Positions 33,533 through 38,875 of a DNA stretch of 38,875 nucleotides are shown here, piece by piece. How positions within the stretch are numbered: position 1 is the first letter of the stretch; each line of letters starts with the position of its first letter. A program made the translations under genes and the position numbers. This DNA comes from Caballeronia turbans (GTDB lineage Bacteria; Pseudomonadota; Gammaproteobacteria; Burkholderiales; Burkholderiaceae), in contig FCOD02000045.1 in NCBI GenBank assembly GCA_001544655.2, positions 1-38,875 of the forward strand. Direction: 5' to 3'. The notes under the pieces are model-generated. The model was not told the DNA's origin. It was given only the letters and a program-made list of their open reading frames with translations, and searched no databases.

Positions 33533-34483
33533 GTGTCATTGCGTCGAGGAATTCCCAGCCTGACGGCATTGCAGGCGTTCGAGGCGTCGGCGCGTCATCA
33601 GAGCTTTTCGAAAGCCGCCGCCGAGTTGCAACAGACGCACGGCGCCATCTGCAAAAAAGTCAACGAACTTGAAGCGAGTCTCGGCGTAGAGTTGTTCCGG
33701 CGCGTAAGCCAAAGGCTGGTGCTCACCGATGCCGGCGCCGACTATGCCCATCGCATACGGGTGAATCTTGAACAGATTCGCCGAGACACCCGGCATCTGG
33801 TCGCGAACCGGGAGCGTTCGACGCTGCGCGTCGCGGTCGGCGTGACCTTCGGCGCTCAATGGCTCGTGCCGCGGCTGCCGGGATTTCATTGCGCACATCC
33901 GAACATTCAGGTGCGGCTGACGGGCCGTGATCAACCGACCTACTTTCAGGATCTGAACTTTGACGCGGCGATTCACTTCGAGCAATCGCCGTTGCCTGGA
34001 CTCGCGAGCAAGGTGCTGCTAGCCGACGATAGAGTGTGGATGGTAGCGTCGCCTTCCCTTACGGAGCACTATGCCGATTGCGATATCGCTTCCATGCCGT
34101 GGATCCACACGCGCGATTTGCCTGCTGCATGGATGACGTGGAGTGAAACGGTCGCACCGGAAAGGGCTGAACATGCGCGCGATGGTAGCGATCATTTCTT
34201 CGACTTCTTTATCATGGCTATCCGCGCGGCGGTCGCGGGACTTGGGGTCGCACTCCTGCCACGCGTTCTGATCGAACAGGAACTTGCTTCCGGCCAACTG
34301 ATCCGAATCGGCGGATATGCCGCGATTAATGCGCAGAAGACCTATCTCATGTTTCCAGAACAGAGGCGCGACTGTGCACCGTTCGCTACCTTCGCATCGT
34401 GGCTGGAAGATGAGATGCTGCGATACCGCGTGATACTTGCATGTAGCGAAGAGAACGGGCGTTTGCGAACTCCCCCCGCTTGA
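33533..34483 (+). CDS. LysR-family transcriptional regulator (GcvA-like)
   Basis: 316 residues from GTG 33533, with GGAGAT about eight bases upstream. The winged helix-turn-helix is at residues 8-66 (LTALQAFEASARHQSFSKAAAELQQTHGAICKKVNELEASLGVELFRR). The effector domain follows (STLRVAVGVTFGAQWLVPRLPGFHCAHPNIQVRLTG) and includes the GLGVALLPRVLIEQELASGQLI block of the GcvA subgroup. It likely controls the adjacent transporter and aldolase, binding the dyad in their shared upstream region. Confidence 0.92.
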   Translation: MSLRRGIPSLTALQAFEASARHQSFSKAAAELQQTHGAICKKVNELEASLGVELFRRVSQRLVLTDAGADYAHRIRVNLEQIRRDTRHLVANRERSTLRVAVGVTFGAQWLVPRLPGFHCAHPNIQVRLTGRDQPTYFQDLNFDAAIHFEQSPLPGLASKVLLADDRVWMVASPSLTEHYADCDIASMPWIHTRDLPAAWMTWSETVAPERAEHARDGSDHFFDFFIMAIRAAVAGLGVALLPRVLIEQELASGQLIRIGGYAAINAQKTYLMFPEQRRDCAPFATFASWLEDEMLRYRVILACSEENGRLRTPPA

Positions 34484-34834
34484 CGCTTGGGCTACATGCG
34501 ATGGTGTTCGATAGGCCGTACTCGACCAGAAAGCGGACGCTCAGGGGCTGCGAGGCGAACGTCGCTTACGGGTCGCGTGCTGCCTGTCGTGCCAAGCCGG
34601 GAGCTGTCTGGAGGCGGCTCAATGCATCTACGCAGTCGCCGGGAGATATTCGCCTGCGCGTCCTCGACCACCCGTATAATCCGGCATGACTCCACCCATC
34701 TTCCACGTAGAAAGCTTACGGCCGCCGGCAACAGCTTCTCGATTCATCGGTTTGTTGGTCTCGCATACCTTAGCGGGCCATTCACGATCCACGCGCGTGG
34801 AATGCACGTTTCACGAACCGCGGGCGACGATCGT
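34484..34834. other. Upstream region of RIO kinase gene
   Basis: No separate gene is supported. An open frame in phase with the kinase extends back through here, but it has no conserved content. A perfect TATAAT sits at 34675-34680, about 155 bases before the chosen start. Confidence 0.4.
34675..34680 (+). promoter_or_regulatory. Consensus -10 hexamer before RIO kinase
   Basis: A perfect TATAAT, rare in such GC-rich DNA, preceded by no good -35. It likely drives the kinase transcript with a 5' leader of about 150 bases. Confidence 0.35.
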
Positions 34835-35692
34835 ATGAAAATGCCCAAACGGCTTGCGCCGCTTCTCGAAGAAGGATTTATCGACGAAGTCATCGGCCAG
34901 TTGATGAGCGGCAAGGAGGCGACAGTCTATGTCGTGCGCTGCGGCGAATCGACGCGTTGCGCCAAGGTCTACAAGGACGCGAAGCAACGCAGTTTTCGGC
35001 AAGCAGCGTCGTATCGGGACGGTCGCAAGGTCAAGAACAGCCGGCAGTTGCGGGCGATGGAAAAAGGTACGCGCTACGGCCGTCAGATGCAGGAAGCGTC
35101 ATGGCAGAACGCTGAAGTGGACGCGCTGTTCCGGCTCGCCAACGCAGGTGTGCGCGTGCCGCAACCCTATATTTGTACCGACGGCGTGTTGCTGATGGAG
35201 TTGGTGATCGACGAGGTGGGTGACGTCGCACCACGGCTCAACGACGTCGAGCTGACCGAAGCCCGCGCCCTCGAACTGCACGCGTTGCTGCTGAACCAGG
35301 TTGTCCGCATGCTCTGCGAGGGCGTAATTCACGGCGACCTGTCGGAATACAACATCCTCCTGGCAGCAGACGGGCCGGTGATCATTGATCTGCCGCAGGC
35401 CGTCGACGCATCCGGAAACAACGAAGCTGCCTCCATGCTCAAGCGAGACGTCGACAACCTGGCCGCGTACTTCGGACGGTTTGCACCGCAAATACTCACC
35501 GCGAGTTATGGGACGGAGATCTGGGCGCTTTTCGAGGCAGGGCGGCTGCATGTCGAGGCCGAACTGACCGGTCGCATCGAAGCCGACACGCGTCCTGTGG
35601 ACCTCGACGGCGTTCTGCAGGAACTCGAAGCGACACGTCTTGAGGAAGATGCGCGAGTGCGGCGGCAGGAGGAACTGAGCGCAGGCCGGTAA
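34835..35692 (+). CDS. RIO-type serine protein kinase
   Basis: 285 residues from ATG 34835 (MKMPKRLAPLLEEGFIDEVIGQLMSGKEATVYVV), the start used by close relatives as I recall them; ATG 34802 is a less likely alternative. The glycine-poor ATP loop SGKEATVYVV, the Lys of CAKVYKDAK, catalytic D168 in VIHGDLSEYNILL, and the metal-binding Asp in VIIDLPQAVD are all present, as in archaeal and eukaryal RIO1 kinases. RIO proteins act in ribosome maturation in eukaryotes; the bacterial targets are unknown. The C-terminal tail is acidic and charged (EATRLEEDARVRRQEELSAG). Intact and of normal length. Confidence 0.9.
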   Translation: MKMPKRLAPLLEEGFIDEVIGQLMSGKEATVYVVRCGESTRCAKVYKDAKQRSFRQAASYRDGRKVKNSRQLRAMEKGTRYGRQMQEASWQNAEVDALFRLANAGVRVPQPYICTDGVLLMELVIDEVGDVAPRLNDVELTEARALELHALLLNQVVRMLCEGVIHGDLSEYNILLAADGPVIIDLPQAVDASGNNEAASMLKRDVDNLAAYFGRFAPQILTASYGTEIWALFEAGRLHVEAELTGRIEADTRPVDLDGVLQELEATRLEEDARVRRQEELSAGR

Positions 35693-35760
35693 CCGTACTT
35701 GATGTCCCCGAAGATCGCCCGAAAGTGAAGGTCTTCGAGGACGTCGCCGCTCGTTAAGGT

Positions 35761-35828
35761 TTATTCGATGCCTGCCATCGGCCGCAGAAATGTGCGTGCC
35801 GCCGCGCATGTCGGCAGGCGTCGAATAA
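35761..35828. repeat. 16-bp near-perfect inverted repeat with 36-base loop
   Basis: TTATTCGATGCCTGCC (35761-35776) pairs with GGCAGGCGTCGAATAA (35813-35828) at 15 of 16 positions. The loop holds a second, shorter symmetrical stretch (ATGTGCG ... CGCGCAT). It lies between the RIO kinase stop and the IS91-like unit. It could be a target or end structure of the mobile unit or a transcription-ending structure; there is no T-run. Confidence 0.6.
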
Positions 35829-35841
35829 GCCCGATGGAGGA

Positions 35842-35927
35842 AACCGCGGAGTGCCCCACTGCGGTTGGAGGGTTCGCGGCTATGGCGATTGATAGACCGG
35901 AATGGTCAGTGGTGCCGGATGCGGCAC
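35842..35927. repeat. Cluster of three short hairpins, possible IS91-type end (oriIS) region
   Basis: Three stem-loops lie in a row: AACCGC-gg-AGTG with CACT-GCGGTT (35842-35866), GACC/GGTC (35895-35907) and GTGCC/GGCAC (35912-35927). In IS91 elements the origin end (oriIS) lies downstream of the transposase gene, and these hairpins lie about 180-260 bases downstream of the minus-strand transposase stop. The assignment is inferred; no element boundary is proven. Confidence 0.3.
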
Positions 35928-36103
35928 GCTCAGGCGGGGTGCCGGAGGGACGCTGACGCCGTAGCGAAGTGGTTTAGTCGTGCATTCGCGATGATGAGGC
36001 GGCCGGGCAAAGCGCTTCGCGTAGCGACACGCGCAGGCTTCCATCCTTGGGCCGCGTTGCCGCGGAGCCAACGTTCGACAGGCAGGTCGAGGAACCGTGG
36101 GGT

Positions 36104-37273
36104 TCATGTCGGATCCCGGCGCATTGGCGGTGCGCGGATCGGGGCGCTGCGCGCGAGGATTTCGATGACGACCATCGGTGCGCCGCAGTGCCGACAGATG
36201 AAGACGGGGCGGGTTTCGATGATGGCGTCGTCCGGCGACGGGCTGATCTCGGGTTCGACGTGCAGCAGTTCGCGCACCTTTGCGAGATTGGCGCGGCGCA
36301 CCGGGTTGGCGAGCAGCCCGAAGTGGCGGATCCGATGGAAACCACCGGGCAGCACATGGAGCAGGAAGCGGCGCATGAATTCGCCGGTTTCGAGGGTCAT
36401 GGTCTTGTAGCGGGTGCGTCCCTTCGCACGGTAGTCCTTCCAGCGGAACGTCACGCCACGCTCATCGACGGCGACCAGGCGCTGGTTGGAGATGGCGACG
36501 CGGTGCGTGTAGCGTGAGAGGTACTCGAGCACCGCCTTCGGTCCGGCGAACGGGCGCTTGGCGTAGACCACCCATTCGCAAGTACGTAGGGGCGCAAGTC
36601 ATCGGGCAAAGGTGGCGGGGTCGGCGAGCCCGGTGTACTCGCCGAAGAACTGCAGGTCGCCACGGTGGTGAACCGACTGGAGTGCCTCGAGGAAGCGGCG
36701 TCGGAACAGGCGTGAGAGGACGCGCACGGGCAGGAAGTAGCCGGGCCGGCAGGCGATCCAGCGTTCACCGTCAGGCGACAGCCCGCCACCGGGGACGATG
36801 CCGTGCACATGCGGGTGATGCGTGAGCGCCGATCCCCAAGTGTGCAGTACGAGCGTGGCGCCGATCTGGGCGCCGAGATGCCTGGGATCCTCGGCGATCG
36901 TGCGCAGCGTGTCGGCGGCGATGTCGAACAGCAGCCCGTAGATGACCCGCTTGTTGTACCAGGCGATCGCGCTGATTTGCGCGGGCAGCGTGAAGACGAC
37001 GTGGAAGTACTCGACGGGTAGCAGATCGGCCTGACGCGCCTCTAGCCAGCGGTGTGCGGCGCTGGCCTGGCACTTCGGGCAATGCCGGTCTCGGCACGAG
37101 TTGAAGGACACCTCGGTCCTTGTGCAGCCTGAACAGCGCAGCACATGTCCGCCCAGTGCCGCCGTGCGGCACCGTTCGATGGCCGACATGACCTTCAGCT
37201 GCCCCAGGCTCAAGTGTGTCGTGGCTCGCCACGCTGGCCCGTGGCTGCGGAAGATGTCCGCAACCTCCAGCAT
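36104..37273 (-). pseudogene. IS91-family (HUH, Y2) transposase interrupted by in-frame TGA
   Basis: Reading from ATG 37273 in one frame to the stop at 36104 gives 389 codons with a single internal TGA at 36601-36599 (codon 225). Before it are a zinc-finger region (CSGCTRTEVSFNSCRDRHCPKCQ), FTLPAQISAIAWYNKRVIYGLLF and the HUH motif THHPHVHGIVPGGGLS. After it come LAPLRTCEWVVYAKRPFAGP and VLEYLSRYTHRVAIS, with the two catalytic tyrosines at about codons 251 and 255. The relatives I know have Trp (TGG) at the stop (PATFARWLAPLRTCEW), so a G-to-A change fits. The truncated product lacks the tyrosines and should be inactive. IS91 transposases drive rolling-circle transposition. It lies 21 bases downstream of the recombinase gene. 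Confidence 0.92.
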
Positions 37274-37294
37274 GAGGCGTTACAGCCCGCGGGT

Positions 37295-38170
37295 CTACTC
37301 TGAGGGCAGACGGTCCAGCGGACTGGTGACCTCGTGCAGCAGGTCGGTGGCCACCTGGACGTAGAGCGCGGTGTTCTCGAGCTTTGCATGGCCGAGCAGC
37401 ACCTGGATCACGCGGATATCCACCTTCTGTTCGAGGAGATGTGTCGCAAAGCTATGGCGTAGCGTGTGCATGGACACACGTTTGTCGATGTTCGCAGTCT
37501 CGGCGGCGGCATGAATGGCACGGTTCAACTGTCGCGTGCTTAACTGATCGAGCGGATCGAGTCCGGGAAACAGCCACCCACCATCGAGCATCTTGCCCTG
37601 CGCACGGGCCACGCGCCACCACACACGCAGACGTTCGAGCAGCACCGGCGAGAGCATCGCGTAGCGGTCACGGCGGCCCTTGCCCTGCTCGATACGCAGT
37701 GTCATGCGCTCGCTGTCGACGTCGGTGACCTTCAGCGCCACCACTTCGCTGGCGCGTAGCCCCGCGCCGTACGCGACCGACAGCGCGGTTTGGTGCTTCA
37801 GGTTACCGGCGGCCTCGATGAGCCGCCGCACTTCGTCGGGGCTGAGCACGACGGGCAATATGCGGGGCACGCGCACCGGTTGCATCCTGACCATCAGCTC
37901 GGGCCGGTCGAGCGTGACTTTGAAGAAGAACTTCAGGCCGGTGATCGCGTGGTTCAGCGACACGGCCGATGTGCCGTGGTCGACCAGATAGAGCTGGTAG
38001 CGGCGCAGGTCCTCGACGGTGGCCGTGTCAGGCGAGCGCCCGAGAAAACGGGCGAACTCACGCACGATGTGCAGGTAGATGTCCTGCGTCTTGGGGGCAA
38101 GCTGGCGCATGCGCATATCGTCGATCATGCGCTGGCGCAGTGGGCTGGCGTTTGTCGGTAAGGAGGTCAT
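37295..38170 (-). CDS. Tyrosine recombinase of IS91-like unit
   Basis: 291 residues from ATG 38170 (MTSLPTNASPLRQRMIDDM) with AGGAG seven bases upstream; an in-frame ATG 13 codons earlier has no ribosome site. The N-terminal SAM-like domain (KTQDIYLHIVREFARFLGRSPDTATVEDLRRYQLYLV) binds the DNA core. The catalytic residues are complete: R139 (GAGLRASEV), K164, H235-x-x-R238 (HTLRHSFATHL), H261 (LLGHAKLENT) and Y270 (ALYVQV). It is of XerD/integron-integrase size. Some IS91-family elements carry such a recombinase gene directly before the transposase, exactly as here. It appears functional although its partner transposase is interrupted. Confidence 0.92.
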   Translation of the reverse strand: MTSLPTNASPLRQRMIDDMRMRQLAPKTQDIYLHIVREFARFLGRSPDTATVEDLRRYQLYLVDHGTSAVSLNHAITGLKFFFKVTLDRPELMVRMQPVRVPRILPVVLSPDEVRRLIEAAGNLKHQTALSVAYGAGLRASEVVALKVTDVDSERMTLRIEQGKGRRDRYAMLSPVLLERLRVWWRVARAQGKMLDGGWLFPGLDPLDQLSTRQLNRAIHAAAETANIDKRVSMHTLRHSFATHLLEQKVDIRVIQVLLGHAKLENTALYVQVATDLLHEVTSPLDRLPSE

Positions 38171-38711
38171 GATTCGGCTCCTGTTGAAGAACGAGGCGGA
38201 TTGCCTCATTCGCCAACATAAAGCCGGGTGACCGGCCTCTCCCTGACCACCAGCGTCGGACCGTAGCCCCTACCGCGCGAGCGGTTTAGTCCCTCGGCCA
38301 TAAGCAGACATCTACTCTCGACAAACTGCGGTCATTCAAACGTCAGCAACTGCTTCAAAGCCGACGGATGGGATTGCCGATCGTACAAGCGAACGACACA
38401 GCGCAGAAAGCATAAAGGCGTGGCCGTCGTTAGACGCCACGCCCGGGCCATGGTGGCGAAGGAGTTCGGAGCGGAGGTTGCTAAGCGCGGTTGCTTCTGG
38501 CCAGCGAAACTAAATTGATTTGACAGGGCGGTATCGGGGCCGGTACCACGCGACCTACAGGGGCTACGGCATTTTTGGCAATAGGCGGCATATGCACTTC
38601 GGGTTATCGCCGACAGCAGTGCAGTGCACTATTCAGAGGCCTGTATGTGCAGGTCTTTTGAGGGGTCGAGGCCCAGCCTCGACCCTCGGTATGGCTGAAA
38701 TTCAGCGCAAG
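38171..38711. other. Gene-free interval between IS91-like unit and right-edge gene
   Basis: About 540 bases with no coding signature. The terIS end of the IS91-like unit should lie here, upstream of the recombinase, but no conserved end was recognised. A short motif GGTTTAGTC at about 38283 also occurs at about 35971 on the other side of the unit. The hairpin at 38663-38685 is listed separately. Confidence 0.35.
38663..38685. terminator. 10-bp perfect GC-rich hairpin downstream of right-edge gene
   Basis: GGGTCGAGGC (38663-38672), a three-base loop, and GCCTCGACCC (38676-38685) form a perfect stem about 25 bases downstream of the stop of the minus-strand gene. It is likely a terminator for that gene, although on the minus strand it is followed by CTCAAAAG rather than a run of T. 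Confidence 0.5.
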
Positions 38712-38875
38712 TTAAGCCACGTCGGACGCCGCAGTGTCCGCCACGAGAAGCGCCGTCATGTTGACGATCCGCCGCACCGTCGCCGACGACGTCAGCAGGT
38801 GAACCGGCTTCGCGGCGCCGAGCAGAATCGGCCCGATGGCGATGCCGCTGCCCGCCGCCGTCTTCAGCAGGTTGT
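38712..38875 (-). CDS. C-terminus of phosphotransacetylase-domain protein, probably NADP-malic enzyme (partial)
   Basis: The last 53 codons plus stop run off the window edge: NLLKTAAGSGIAIGPILLGAAKPVHLL, then TSSATVRRIVNMTALLVADTAASDVA. This matches the closing part of the PTA domain, which sits at the C-terminus of MaeB-type malic enzymes and of bifunctional enoyl-CoA hydratase/phosphate acetyltransferases. The PILLGxxxPVHVL-xxxxTVxxIVNMTA pattern is diagnostic. In MaeB this domain is regulatory and binds acetyl-CoA. As the N-terminal part is outside the window, malic enzyme is favoured but not proven. Confidence 0.8.
   Translation of the reverse strand, partial: NLLKTAAGSGIAIGPILLGAAKPVHLLTSSATVRRIVNMTALLVADTAASDVA

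Noticed and set aside
35761-35828. Inverted repeat as an integron attC site
   Set aside because: No GTTRRRY core was found at either end and no cassette-like gene order is present.
36599-36601. TGA in the transposase as a selenocysteine codon
   Set aside because: No SECIS-like hairpin was evident directly downstream, the family has Trp here, and no known IS91 transposase uses selenocysteine.

Overview
The window is high-GC DNA from a member of the Burkholderiaceae, most like Paraburkholderia or Caballeronia. Three things suggest this: the proteobacterial gene families (MHS and ACS transporters, NodT-type outer-membrane protein, a RIO kinase beginning MKMPKRLAPLL, a malic-enzyme-type C-terminus at the right edge), the dense codon use, and the many insertion-sequence scars. 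The assignment is inferred from protein character only. It reads as an accessory region: intact catabolic or export operons separated by stretches of decayed genes and transposon remains. No rRNA, tRNA or CRISPR array was seen.

Layout, left to right. 1-69 is the end of an IS30-type transposase. 477-1813 (minus) carries an LtrA-family membrane protein followed by a truncated GroES-like dehydrogenase fragment. 2560-7289 (minus) is a tight four-gene operon: lipoprotein arylsulfatase, formylglycine-generating enzyme (FGE), NlpA/MetQ-like binding protein and a Cys-rich YkgJ-family protein. 8119-16660 is a divergent catabolic locus around an IclR regulator. Its minus arm has an MHS transporter, a shikimate-dehydrogenase-like protein and a Gfo/Idh/MocA oxidoreductase. 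Its plus arm has iclR, a ketopentenoate-hydratase-like protein, an FAH-family hydrolase, a small alpha/beta-barrel protein and a UxaA-type dehydratase. 16892-17456 is a broken IS1182-type transposase. 17744-23573 (minus) is an RND tripartite efflux operon. 24306-24680 is a lone receiver domain, followed by a chemoreceptor fragment, a ClC-type channel (minus), an amidohydrolase plus S41 peptidase pair (27136-30576), an amino-acid-oxidase fragment, and a class II aldolase / ACS transporter / LysR module (31100-34483). A RIO-type kinase follows (34835-35692). 36104-38170 is an IS91-like unit made of a tyrosine recombinase plus a transposase split by a nonsense codon. The window ends inside a phosphotransacetylase-like C-terminus (38712-38875, minus).

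How the parts may work together. In the sulfatase operon, FGE would convert the sulfatase cysteine to formylglycine; the sulfatase motif is non-canonical (C-A-I-T-R), and a metal-binding-type Cys protein is translationally coupled to the set. In the IclR locus, a dehydratase, two NAD(P)-type dehydrogenases and two FAH-superfamily enzymes resemble the parts list of a non-phosphorylative sugar-acid or hydroaromatic-acid pathway ending in cleavage of a 2,4-diketo acid. The substrate is not evident from sequence. A 30-bp dyad sits directly downstream of a good promoter in front of iclR and is the obvious operator candidate. The most novel candidates are this locus, the sulfatase/FGE/YkgJ operon, and the amidohydrolase-S41 peptidase pair.
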